DNA of 64,000 nucleotides, from assembly GCA_013115135.1 (NCBI GenBank), contig JABANP010000292.1, forward strand, positions 1 to 64,000, read 5' to 3'. This DNA comes from Perkinsus olseni (taxonomy: Eukaryota; Perkinsozoa; Perkinsida; Perkinsidae). Made by a program: the position numbers and the translations under genes. Of this stretch, positions 46,146-55,791 are shown piece after piece. Position 1 is the first letter of the stretch, and each line of letters begins with the position of its first letter. The notes below the pieces were generated by a model. That model was not told the origin of the DNA. It ran no database searches and worked only from the letters and a program-made list of their open reading frames with translations.

Positions 46146-46925
46146 CTACGCGGCCAGGTCCTCATAGGTTCCGTGTTTTTTAGCCAGCTCCATGGCCGCG
46201 GCCATGTTATCCTCGACGAAGGTCTTTATCCAGTGCCCTTTCCCACTGGAGCCTCTCGGGTGTTTCTTCTCTATCTCATTGATGAGAGATACACATTGGT
46301 CTTCAGTCATGCCGAAGTCGAACTCGCTCAATGTCGTACTGATTGAGCGTGCGAACGGGAAGACCTCGCGAAATATCTTTCGGACCTCCTGTGGGCGCCC
46401 TTCGACCGTGCCATAAAGTGTACCATCGCGATACACCATCGCCGCTTTGTCATTGAGGGTCCTGATGAGGGATACATCAGCGATGTACCACTACACAGAA
46501 AGACGGAAGCTGGCCATAGCTGTGGCATCTTACCAGTACATGACGCCTTTTTTCTTGTCTTTGCTGTCCCAAGAAACTGCCTTGCCCTCTGGGATGCTCG
46601 GCTCGAAAACCTTCAAAGAACCGTCTAGATAGGTGGCCATGCAGGTCTCGGGGGTACTCAGTATCTTAAACAAGTATGGATTTTTTCGGGTGATTGATAC
46701 CGGAATTGTGATACCTTCCCGTTGTTCTGCGAGGAAGTCCGCAAAGCCATCGCCGTGGCGGAGACAACAGCGAGTGTGAAAGCGTGAAGCGACCATCAGG
46801 GAGCGAAGAATCACTGTCACGGTAGCGTCACCATGAATCTTCCTTCCGTTGAGGAACGGATGCGTCTCGATCTCGCCTGATGCCACACGGAAATCTATAC
46901 TCGGGATGTCGGAAGAGCGCGCCAT
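46146..46925 (-). CDS. Two-exon protein of unknown family, member 1
   Basis: Exons (minus) 46534-46925 and 46146-46461 join through TG|G (Trp) to 235 codons plus stop. The start MARSSDIPSIDF was chosen over an upstream ATG at 47009, because that extension runs into the repeated flank at 46984-47083. Conserved with member 2 (57039-57540) are an ETCMATYLDGS-type strand, the splice-spanning Y-W, VEGRPQEVRKIFREVFPFA, a short acidic helix CVSLINEIEKKHPRG and WIKTFVEDNMAAAMELAKKH, ending in a GTY block. No signal peptide and no known domain are seen. It lies antisense among the cysteine-rich peptide genes and was probably duplicated together with parts of that cluster. Confidence 0.65.
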
Positions 46926-46983
46926 GTTGATAGATAAGCACTCGTATGAGAGCTCGAGTGCCTCCCAACGGTTCCGAGCTGGG

Positions 46984-47083
46984 TGTGTGTGTGTGAGTTT
47001 ATAGTCCAACGCCTACGGTTCCGGCTTAGTTAGACTATTGCCAATGTGCACAGTTGGAGACACTCTGTGGCGTTGATATGCAG
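46984..47083 (+). repeat. 100 bp block repeated at 51924-52023
   Basis: The two copies differ at about two positions. Both contain GTTTATAGTCCAACGCCTAC and CAGTTGGAGACACTCTGTGG. This copy lies 58 bp upstream of the minus-strand gene start at 46925. The other lies 121 bp upstream of peptide 5. Confidence 0.9.
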
Positions 47084-47325
47084 TGCAAACAGACAGAGTA
47101 CCGAGCTGGGACTCCCAGCGCGACGATGGTGTCGAGCGAACAAAATCGGTTGTGGCTGCCATAACGACCTAAACTGCTGCACAGTTGGCGCGAGTCATCT
47201 GATGTTTTTAACATGCAACAGACAACACTCCACCAGCTCGGGGAGCATGAGCCGCGTACTGAGGCTCCGTCAGTATCCGCTCATCGAGTCCGATCTTTTG
47301 CGATTAAAATGCTGCGTCACGAGCT

Positions 47326-47358
47326 TCCGAACTAATTGCGAATCGCAATTAGTTCGGA
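47326..47358. repeat. Perfect palindrome, 16 bp arms, 1 nt spacer
   Basis: Arms TCCGAACTAATTGCGA (47326-47341) and TCGCAATTAGTTCGGA (47343-47358) surround a single A. Confidence 0.93.
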
Positions 47359-48210
47359 CGATGATTTTCTTCGAATCTGTTGTCGTGTCGGCTGTCGCTC
47401 GCCACGCAATATTTTGTGACAACATCTACTGCTAGGCTTAAGTGATCTATCATTGACCTGTTCATATGTGAGATAGGATAAGATAAGTTAAGTTAAGATT
47501 GAGATTAACCTCTCCTATATCTGGGTATTGTCCCTCGATTACAGAGTCGCAATTTGCGATTAACGGAGGTGATTTCTGGGACAGGCGAGCGAGATCGGTG
47601 GTTACACGCTAGCAGCTCTAGCTTAGCACACTCTGTCACAGGTCGTCGACCGGCGCTGAAGTAGCCGATGGAAACCACCCAGAAGGCCTTTGCACGCCGG
47701 AGATGATACGTAGCCTGCGGTAGCCGAGGCGTTGCGGAACCTCCAGGAAATCTACCGAAGAATCCATCTGCAATCGAGTTCGCGACACATACACACCAAC
47801 TTAGCTTAGCCATTGGTGCACGCGCGCACCGCTCTTTCCGGGAAACAAAAGAGACAAACCAAGTGGGCCGAAAGAAGTTAATCATAGATCTGTGATCTAC
47901 TGCTTCTGCTTCGGTGTTAGTCAGCTTCAGAGTGGGACAAATTGGAGGGCTTTGAAGTACTGGTGGTGCAGGACAAGACTGTCTTTAGTACGACAACCCA
48001 CACGTACACCGTGACGTGAGCATCAACCGATGGCCAACGTCAATGCAAGATGGAGATTCTGTATTTTGCATTACAGAATTATGAGCGAGGAAAAAGACAT
48101 AAGAGGCTTCTCACTCCTATACCAACTTGGTAGACCTCTTCGCGCACCCAATCGTCTGATAGGGAAATCATAATTATTGAAGCTAGTTTTTTTATTCAAG
48201 AGTTTCGAAT

Positions 48211-48414
48211 ATGGCTCGGCTCTCTCTTCTGCTCATCAGCTCCTTCTGCTTCTCCCTGTCGTACGGCATTGAGCACTTCCCTGCTCGTCGTCGTGCACTT
48301 TCGAATATCGAATGTGCTTCTTATCATTGTGAAGGGGGTTGCGATCCCCAGTGTTGGTGTAAACTCATTCACTGGGGTTTCCCTGGGGAATGCATGTGTG
48401 AGTGCCCGTATTAG
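48211..48414 (+). CDS. Small secreted eight-cysteine peptide 3
   Basis: 67 codons. The leader MARLSLLLISSFCFSLSYG is nearly identical to that of peptides 5 and 6, then RRRAL and eight Cys spaced C-x4-C-x3-C-x3-C-x-C-x10-C-x-C-x-C with CPY end. Upstream, TTTTTTTATTCAAG at 48188-48201 is a plausible pyrimidine tract plus AG for spliced-leader trans-splicing 9 bp before the ATG (inference; trans-splicing is known in Perkinsus and dinoflagellates). 5' and 3' flanks match those of peptide 4, showing that a unit of about 2.1 kb was duplicated. Confidence 0.7.
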   Translation: MARLSLLLISSFCFSLSYGIEHFPARRRALSNIECASYHCEGGCDPQCWCKLIHWGFPGECMCECPY

Positions 48415-49160
48415 CGGTGCTATTCTACACAATCATGAAGAATCTCCGCAGTAATTGCTCTGGGTGAAGTAAGCAAAAACTAACAGTTTCATTTGAGTCA
48501 CGACCGGTGGATCCATACCGGTATCACCGCGTATCGGCAACTTGCCGTTGCTGTTGTCCGCGCAGATGACTGCCCGAAAGGCCGCTCGGGCCCCTGCGTT
48601 TCTCACCCTCCCTATTTTATTGCTATTTTCTATTCTCTCGCGGCGAGAGTCTCGCCAGCAGCCAACAAGGCTGAAACTTTCTAGTGAATACACGTCTGTA
48701 TCATTCGATGACTCTTTCTGTCATTAGGGCCATTCTCGAGGCCGCTTCGAGTTGAGTATTTTGCCGGGGAATTCCCCCGAGACGCCAATCTCTAGGCGGA
48801 AGCAAAGCTTACGCTAGCCCGAAGAGGCACGCATGGGCACGCTGCGTGCACGGCATTAAAAACTTGGTAACATTCATGAGACCTCGAGTAAATAATGCTG
48901 AGTCAGCATCATGCAAGTTTGAGGAATGTCTCTACGCGCTTGGACCTGGAGCCTGCAGACTGGAGGCACTGCATCCAAGTCTCCGTCAGCATTTCTGACG
49001 TATGAGATCTGGGCTTATGAGAAACTTCTATGAGTGGCCTGTCCGAGAGTACCTCTCATGGGCTCAGCGCCCAGTGTCAGCAACAAGCTCGAATCAAATC
49101 GGGCCTCATCCGTGTTTCCCACGCCACCGTCCATTTGTTCAACTAATAGCCGATAAACGA

Positions 49161-49211
49161 GCAGAGTTGCGATGAACTCTGTGATCATCACAGAGTTCAT
49201 CGCAACTCTGC
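49161..49211. repeat. Perfect palindrome, 25 bp arms, 1 nt spacer
   Basis: Arms 49161-49185 and 49187-49211 are exact reverse complements around C49186. Confidence 0.96.
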
Positions 49212-49216
49212 AACTC

Positions 49217-49241
49217 GGCCACTCGTAGTCTACGAGTGGCC
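49217..49241. repeat. Perfect palindrome, 12 bp arms, 1 nt spacer
   Basis: GGCCACTCGTAG and CTACGAGTGGCC surround a single T, 5 bp after the previous palindrome. Confidence 0.9.
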
Positions 49242-49924
49242 TGTCTGAGAGGATCTCTCATAGGCTCAAGGCTGAATGTCAGGAAAAAGCACAAATCAAA
49301 CCGGGCCTCATCCGCGTTGAACTGCGTCCTAGATTGAACTCCAACTCCACCGTCTATTTGTTGAACTCATTGCCGATGAACGAGCAGAGTTGCGAATGCT
49401 ACGGAATGCTCCTGTTACATTTTGACGCATGGAAAACGCGTGTGGCAGGAAGGGGAAATAGCCGTAGAAACCGCGAATGTACAACCCCTCAGTAGCAGGA
49501 CGTGACGATAGATTTTGTTTGCGTCACTCGACTTTACACTAGCTTGTAGCGAAAAACCGGTAGCCCCCATACTGTAGTATCTGGAAGCTCGATTCGCTAA
49601 CCACGCTGCAAATCAAGGAGTACGTGCTTCCTACTTGTCTTAATCACAATCTTCTCCAGAATAATGGTCCACATACCTGTCTTAGCGGCCGAGCGGGAAA
49701 AGTGACTTTTTGCTAGACGATATAGGCTAGAAGTGCGAAGCTACAACACTGCGTCCTAGGCCTTCGGTCGGGAGCCTAAGGTAGCCGATGGAAACTGTCT
49801 TTGTTGAAGCCGAAGGCCTTAGCAGACTGGAGATGTGGGCTGCAGTAGACGAGACGGTCACGAAAACTCGAGAAAATCCACCGAGGCATCTATCTGCAAC
49901 TACCCTCTGACGCATAGACACACC

Positions 49925-49957
49925 AGCTTAGCTTAGCTTAGCTTAGCTTAGCTTAGC
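49925..49957 (+). repeat. Pentanucleotide microsatellite (AGCTT)n
   Basis: About six to seven uninterrupted units in the 5' flank of peptide 4. The homologous site before peptide 3 (near 47800) has only two units. Confidence 0.85.
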
Positions 49958-50286
49958 TATTGGTGCACGCGCGCGCCTCTTATCCGCGCAAAGAATACGG
50001 GCCGAAGGGAGCAGATTGAGAAACTGTGCTGCCTCGTTGCTGCTCTAGAAGGGTCCGACTGAAACGCGTCGGAGTACTGGTCATACAGGATAGGACTGTC
50101 CCTCGTACCGCAACCCACACGTGCATCGTGACGTGTCCGATCTCTGATGGACAGCATTGATGCAAGATAGAGATTCTACGTTCCAGAGTTAGGAGGAAAA
50201 TCGTAAAACATCTCAATATGATCGATGAAATATTGAGTACGTACACCTCGATAATTAAGGTTTCGATGATTCAGGTCCTTCTCAAT

Positions 50287-50478
50287 ATGGCTCACTTCTC
50301 TCTCCTGTTCATCAGCATGTCTCTGTCGTACGGCTTCGAGGATTTCTCCGCTCATCGTCGTGCACTCTCGGATGCAACCTGTCCTTCAAATTATTGCGAG
50401 GGATGTCGCCAGCCCCAGTGTTCATGCAAACTCGTCTTTGTTTTCCCTGTGAAATGCCAGTGTGAATGCCTGTCTTAG
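50287..50478 (+). CDS. Small secreted eight-cysteine peptide 4
   Basis: 63 codons. The leader MAHFSLLFISMSLSYG is shortened by a few residues relative to peptides 3 and 5. HRRAL and eight Cys are kept, but the third loop reads RQPQ instead of EPQ and the end is CLS instead of CPY. These are the only intact-member exceptions to two otherwise fixed blocks. Flanks are homologous to those of peptide 3. Function unknown; secretion is inferred from the leader. Confidence 0.65.
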   Translation: MAHFSLLFISMSLSYGFEDFSAHRRALSDATCPSNYCEGCRQPQCSCKLVFVFPVKCQCECLS

Positions 50479-51230
50479 TGCCTGCCTGTCCGTAGAATGT
50501 CTAGGGACAACAATTTTGCAGTTGGGAAGTTGCTCCTGGTGAAGCAAAGAAGAAGCAACAGTTTCATTTGTATCACGACCGGTACGCGCCCGGTTGTCAG
50601 TACTGTTGCCTGAGTCGATGACTGACCGATATTCCTTGCGTGATCGTTTTTCTCTGTTTTTGCCCTCTTCATTTTATGGTAATTTTTATTCTCTCGTCAG
50701 CAGCCATCCAGGCTGAAACTCGCTAGTGAATATACCCTGTATCATTCGATGATCATCTCTGTCAGTAGGGCTATTCTCGAGCCCGCTTCGAGTTGAGTAT
50801 TTCTTCGGGAAATTCCCCCGAGGCGCAATCTCTATTGGAGAGTACGAAGCTCATGCTGAGCAGATAATACGAGGTACGCGTGGGCCCCAACGTACTGGTA
50901 AATACAATCTGGGAATCTTCTATGCAACGTCTAGTACAGAAAACACGCGTACAACATTCTCGTTATACTAGCACACTATGCCGCCAAGAGGAAAACTGAT
51001 TATACTTCTATCTGTATGACCCACGAACTTCAAGGCCATGTTCGCATGCTGTGGCTCACACTACCCGTCAGCACATTAAGGCGTGATTTTGCAGAAATCA
51101 TTCTGGTACGTCGACGACGTTCACACAGTACAGCCGGTTTGAATTGCCCTCGTGGATGCAAGAATACCTCGGACAAACACAGGACTATCAAGGGCAGAGG
51201 ATGGGCTCTCTAGTGGTGGTATTTGACCTC

Positions 51231-51530
51231 GTCTGTCGGTATTGAGCAGCTCCTATCGGGGTCTCCGATATTTCAGCCTCCTAAACCGGCCTAACCGTCG
51301 CAGAGTTCGAGTCTCACAACCTGGAAGAGTTGCACTACGGCAATAAGATCGGACGTCTAGCGACCCGAGGGCTCTCTATGCTACACCGCTGAAGAAAGTA
51401 GAAAGTCCAAGACACAGTATAAAACAGACAACACGAGGGAGCCCTGAATAATCCAGTCCCCGAGCCCCCGGCTTCGTCCGTAATCCAGGCTGAATTATGG
51501 GCAAAGCCGGGAACGGGAACCAGGGAGTTT
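51231..51530 (+). mobile_element. Putative tRNA-derived SINE-like repeat, copy 1
   Basis: Related to 57905-58385. Shared are a box-B-like stretch (GAGTTCGAGTCTC here) with the following GGAAGAGTTG block, and a tail with CCCGAGCCCC, CGGCT and GAATTATGGGC. No coding frame. A tRNA origin is inferred mainly from the better preserved box A in the other copy. Confidence 0.4.
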
Positions 51531-51701
51531 GGATTTCAAGAGTTGCCCTCGCCGCAGGGTGTCTGCATCATTGTCTCCCGATGCTCTCTTTCAATGTACT
51601 TTTGAACGCAGCAGAGGGTGCGGTTGACAATATGTGGCCTTATGTCCTATGTGCTAACGATATATTATCGTCTTTCTCGCTGGCTCATCCGTGGAGCCTT
51701 T

Positions 51702-51734
51702 ACGATATTATCACCATCAAGGTGATAATATCGT
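51702..51734. repeat. Perfect palindrome, 14 bp arms, 5 nt spacer
   Basis: ACGATATTATCACC and GGTGATAATATCGT flank ATCAA. Confidence 0.88.
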
Positions 51735-51923
51735 CCTATAGTTGTCATCGGCGCGTAAAGGTGGCGCACTGGTTCATGCGGGCGAGTCGCCTCGGTCAAT
51801 GTGACGCGGCCGATTGTGCTGTAACAGAAAACAGGCAAAACTCGAGAACTACGCCTTCTTCGCCTCGAATCGGTTGCAAGCATCGAGTTGCACATTACTC
51901 CCATCGTGACGTGACCAACCTCT

Positions 51924-52023
51924 GATGTGTGTGTGAGTTTATAGTCCAACGCCTACGGTTCCGGCTTAGTTAGACTCTTGCCAATGTGCACAGTTGGAGA
52001 CACTCTGTGGCGTTGACATGCAG
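51924..52023 (+). repeat. 100 bp block, second copy
   Basis: Near-identical to 46984-47083. It ends 121 bp before the start of peptide 5 and may be part of its promoter or 5' leader region. Confidence 0.9.
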
Positions 52024-52144
52024 CGAGCTTTCCTCAATCTCTGCTGTACAACATTGACCTCATTTCCGAAGGGCAAAGCAGCCCTTCGCGTGCCCAGTCG
52101 TGTGGTAGAGTAATCAGAGCTGGTGCCGTCAGGTTCTCTTCAAT

Positions 52145-52348
52145 ATGGCTCGGTTCTCTCTCCTGCTCATCAGCTCCTTCTGCTTCTCCCTATCGTACGG
52201 CGTTGAGCACCGCTCTGCTCTTCGTCAACCAGTATCGTATGAACCCTGTGATTTTTATGAGTGTGATGGAGGTTGCGAGCCCCAGTGTACGTGTATCGTC
52301 AAATACCCTGGTTTCCCTCAGGACTGCATTTGTAGATGCCCGTATTAG
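52145..52348 (+). CDS. Small secreted eight-cysteine peptide 5
   Basis: 67 codons. The leader MARFSLLLISSFCFSLSYG is followed by HRSALRQPV in place of the HRRAL motif, then eight Cys with loops 4-3-3-1-10-1-1 and the CPY end. Coding similarity to peptide 3 is high in the leader and the EPQC block and low in the loops. This leader-conserved, loop-variable pattern recurs across the cluster. The 100 bp block upstream is shared with the unrelated minus-strand gene at 46146-46925. Confidence 0.7.
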   Translation: MARFSLLLISSFCFSLSYGVEHRSALRQPVSYEPCDFYECDGGCEPQCTCIVKYPGFPQDCICRCPY

Positions 52349-53530
52349 TGGTGCTGTTTCACACGTTCATAAAGTATATCGGTGGACATAGACTTTGTTG
52401 GCGACGTCAAGTTGCTCCTGGTGAAGCAAGTAACGAGCAACAGTTCCGTTTGAATCACGACCGGTACACGCTTTGTTGTCTAGTGTAAGGAATACTGTCG
52501 TCTGAGCGGATGACCGTCCGATAGTCCTTGCTTCATCGAGCTTCTGTTTTTCGCCCTTCTTGATTTTCCTAACTTTTCGTCAACAGCCAGCAGAGTTGAA
52601 CTTTTCTGGTGGATATACGTCTGCATCATTCGATTATTCTTTCTGTCAGTAGATCCGTTCTCGAGCCCGCTCAAAGTTCAGTATTTCTACGGGAACTTCT
52701 TCCGAGGCGCCAACTCCCTCATGCGTACTAGTCGTGCTGTACAGGCATGTTGGTGACGCGATAGGTTACATTTGAATCCAATGTAACTCAACTTATTATT
52801 CCAATGTTCGAATCGCTGTGCTTCTGAGCCGATTCTGTCTTCACCTTTGTTGTACCAGATGATATGTGCTTTATGCGCAAAGTTGATCGATTGCATATAG
52901 CGTTTGAGGTTCTTGCGATAGAAGTAACAGGCTCCTTCCAGATTGCCTTGTCGCGTTCTGTCCAGTCACGAGGAGCTACGTAATACGGAGAGTATGAAGC
53001 TGATGCTGAACAGAAAAATTCGAGGTACGCGTGGGCCCCAGCGTGCTGGAAAATACAATCAAAGTGACTTCAAGTACAGGAGACGAGCGAATAAAATTCT
53101 CCTGGGGCCTATTTCAAAATTCCTTTCAAGGAAGCATTCTCGAGCTCCTTGCGCATGAAACCGCCAAAATTGGCCATGACCGCCTTCAAAATCCTCCTTT
53201 GCGAACCTTAGGGAGAGTCCTTTGAATATACATGGGCAAAATTACGGTTACGGTCCGTAAATTGATAAGAACGTTTACGGGTTCGAAAGCCGTACCGTAC
53301 CGAGTAACTCGGTCCGAGTTACGGTACCGTAAAAGCGTAGAACGTGTATCGCACGCTGGCGAAGCGAGGTTCATTGAAGTACCCCATTGCACGGCGCGCA
53401 ACGTCTCTCCGAGAGACTCTCTCGTATTGTTGATGTGACTACAAACTTGTGACTCCAAGTTGTAGTTGAGTTCGATGTCGGAAGCTATTCTGAGCCAGTC
53501 CACCATAAAGGCTTTAACCGTTTATTAACC
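52349..53530. other. Shared 3' flank and left flank of the hAT element
   Basis: The 3' flank of peptide 5 runs to about 52720. Around 53230-53340 there is a dense run of TTACGG/CCGTAA motifs, typical of subterminal transposase-binding repeats of the hAT element that follows. The left terminus itself is not defined. Confidence 0.45.
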
Positions 53531-55110
53531 ATGTCATCTGCTTCGCGCAAGCGACCCACAAGCCTGGAGAAGCATTTCCCGAAGTGGCGCAGAGTCGATC
53601 CCATGGAGGGTGAGGGCGAAGAGGTTCCGATGGCAGAGTGCCCTCGTTGCTTCAAGAAGATCAAAATGAATCGCGGCAGCTTGAGTGGTGTAAGGGCGCA
53701 CGAAAAATCCTGCACTGTTCGGGAAGCTGAGACCGAGGCGGAATTCGAAAGGGTTTCGAAACAAGAAGGAGCGCGAACTTTCTCTCTCGAAACCCTTATC
53801 GAGCTTGTGGTGGAGGCTGGTCTTCCCTTGAACGTGGTCGAGAACAGTGCATTTCAAAAGTTCGTGAAGTCCTTATGCGTATCGTTTGTGATGCCCTCTC
53901 GGCGTTCACTCGCCCGAGAGATCAAGAAGAAAGTCCATCATCACAGTCAGGCCATCACAGGTGAGAAGCATCAGTCGTACTTTCTGGTACTTTTTCGTCT
54001 TCAGATGAGCTGAGCAGCATCCCAGATATCGGCATCACTTGTGATGTTTGGTCACGAAGCTCACGAAGCTCATTCGTTGGTATCGTAGCTCACTTCTATT
54101 CCGATGCCGAAGGCCTCGGACGACGCCTAATCGACTTCGTAGACCTCAAGGGAAGGCATACCGGTGCTAATATTGCATCATGCATATACACCTCGTTGGA
54201 AGCTGCGGGTTGCTTGGGGAAGATACGGTCCATCACCACGGATAGCGCCAGTTCCAACTTTCGCGCTATGGACCTACTTAGAACTGAGTATGGTATGGGG
54301 GAGACTGGATTCGTGCACTTGACTTGCTTAGCGCATAAATTACATCTGAGTATCGCCAATTCGCTCGGCTTCTGGGCGACGGCTTCCACCAGCGATGAGT
54401 TCAGTGATTCCGGAGAGGAGGACGCAGGCGATAATGCACTGACGTCAACAACAGGGTTGGAAGCACCTCTATGTGAACAGCAGGAACGACTAGACTTGCT
54501 CCGAGACGAGCAATTCCTCGCTGGCGACGACGACGACGGGTCCGAGGCATCTGCTGATATTGACGACTCCTACGACGAAGCCTGGAGAGAAGATGTGGAT
54601 CGGAGTACAAATAGATCGACCAAAGGCATTGGGAGCCTCTTGAAGAAGCTCCGTAATCATAGCCGCTTCATTAGACAATCGAACATCGCGTTCGATCTAC
54701 TTCACCAGTCCGTGGAAGAGTCCCTCCGTGATGCTCATAGGTTCCGGATCATACCTAGGGATGTGGTGGTGCGCTGGAATAGTACCCACAAGTTGTTATC
54801 GTGGTTCTCTACATATAGGGAGGGGTTCGCAAAGTATCAGCGGCAATGTTTGGCTCGTCGTGGTTCGGACAAACTTCGCCTGTACATGAAGGCTAACGCC
54901 TTGTCTCCGTCAGATGAGGAGCTAATCGATACCTTGCAAGATCTTCTTGCTCCATTCGAGCAGGCCACCAGGAAGTTTTCGGGGTCTACATTTACCACTA
55001 TATCTTCTGTAAGGGCAGTTACTCGAGGGTTGAGTCGGAAGCTTAAGACTGGTGCAAGCGGAGAAGCTGACGGTTCAAAGGCTTTGAACCGTCAGCTTCT
55101 TGAGCTTTAA
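53531..55110 (+). mobile_element. hAT-superfamily transposase gene, 3'-truncated
   Basis: Two exons, 53531-53960 and 54005-55110, join in phase to 511 codons. The N-terminus has a BED-type zinc finger (ECPRCFKKIKMN ... RAHEKSC, about residues 37-61). RNase-H-like fold motifs follow: GITCDVWSRSSRSSFVGIVA with the first catalytic Asp, SITTDSASSNFRAM with the second, an acidic insertion, and RWNSTHKLLSWF. The hAT C-terminal dimerisation domain is absent, and full-length hAT transposases are usually over 600 residues. The reading frame ends inside a perfect palindrome (55062-55100), whose right arm supplies the last codons. The protein is therefore probably inactive. The element is inserted between cysteine-rich peptides 5 and 6. 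Confidence 0.85.
55062..55100. repeat. Perfect palindrome, 19 bp arms, 1 nt spacer, at the truncation point of the transposase
   Basis: Arms 55062-55080 and 55082-55100 are exact reverse complements around G55081. The left arm continues the transposase frame. The right arm has no transposase character and leads to TAA at 55108-55110. Confidence 0.96.
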
Positions 55111-55595
55111 GAACCCTTCTTTTTTTTGCTTCCGGCCAGGTGTGATCATCCGATCAGTACCAGGGCCGTAGTCCAACCGACCACAGGTTGCATTGACCGT
55201 TGTGGTCACCGACGGTTAGTCCGCTTCTTGTCAACCCTGTCGTGAGACAGTGTGATGAAAACCCTTCTTGATTGAGCAATTAATTAAGGAGGCCTTCCTG
55301 GAAGAAACTCGCTTTCACACGTTGAAATTCGTGAATAACTTCAAGGAGCTCATAACCAGGTTCGGAAATATTCCGTAAGTTAACGCTTCAATCACGCACA
55401 AAGTGACGTGATTGTTTCTGCTGTAGCGGAAACGTGACGTCTGATGGACAACATTGTTGCGAGACAGAGATTCGGTATCCCGAGTTCCAGAATCAGGAGA
55501 GAGTGCAGCAGTCACTGGCCTCGCTGGCGAAGGGCCTTCGTGTGCCCAATCGTGTGATAGAAAATCATAAATGATCATATCAGGTTCTTTTCAAT
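55111..55595. other. Flank between the truncated transposase and peptide 6
   Basis: No transposase 3' end or right terminus is visible. From about 55430 the 5' flank shared by the cysteine-rich peptides begins. Confidence 0.5.
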
Positions 55596-55791
55596 ATGGC
55601 TCGGTTCTCTTTTCTGCTCATCATCTCCCTCTGCTTGTCCCTGTCGTACAGCTTCGAGCACTTCTTAGATCATCGCCGTGCACTCGTGTTCTGGGGATCA
55701 GAACTGCGAAGATGGTTGCGACCCTCAGTGTACGTGCGAACTCTATCCGAATCACCCTGAGCTAGTTTGCGTGCGTGTATGCCCATGTTGA
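55596..55791 (+). pseudogene. Small secreted eight-cysteine peptide 6, frameshifted
   Basis: The leader MARFSFLLIISLCLSLSYS and HRRAL are in one frame. The cysteine-rich part (with DPQC, C-x-C and a C-terminal CPC) is in another frame, reached by a one-base shift near 55690. The first cysteine of the motif is missing and the last spacings are altered. The flanks match the other members, so this is a duplicate that has lost its frame. Alternatively the shift could be a sequencing error. Confidence 0.7.

Larger units (their letters stand above)
46926..48210. other. Spacer with a repeated 100 bp block and upstream region of peptide 3
   Basis: Holds the repeat 46984-47083, the palindrome 47326-47358, and from about 47560 the 5' flank of peptide 3, which is similar to the flank of peptide 4 (49640-50286). 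Confidence 0.5.
49032..49395 (+). repeat. Direct repeat pair with two palindromes at the joint
   Basis: Copies 49032-49172 and 49234-49395 run from GAGTGGCCTGTC to GAGCAGAGTTGCGA with substitutions and an indel. The 61 bp between them are almost wholly two palindromes (49161-49211 and 49217-49241), whose arms are made from the ends of the copies. A third, more diverged copy is at about 56367-56470. Confidence 0.85.
48415..50286. other. Spacer between peptides 3 and 4
   Basis: The left part is a 3' flank shared with peptides 4, 5 and 6 (motif CTGTATCATTCGATGA). The middle holds a direct repeat and two palindromes (49032-49395), and the right part is the shared 5' flank. Confidence 0.55.
50479..52144. 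other. Spacer between peptides 4 and 5
   Basis: Includes a SINE-like repeat (51231-51530), a palindrome (51702-51734) and the second copy of the 100 bp block (51924-52023). Confidence 0.5.
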
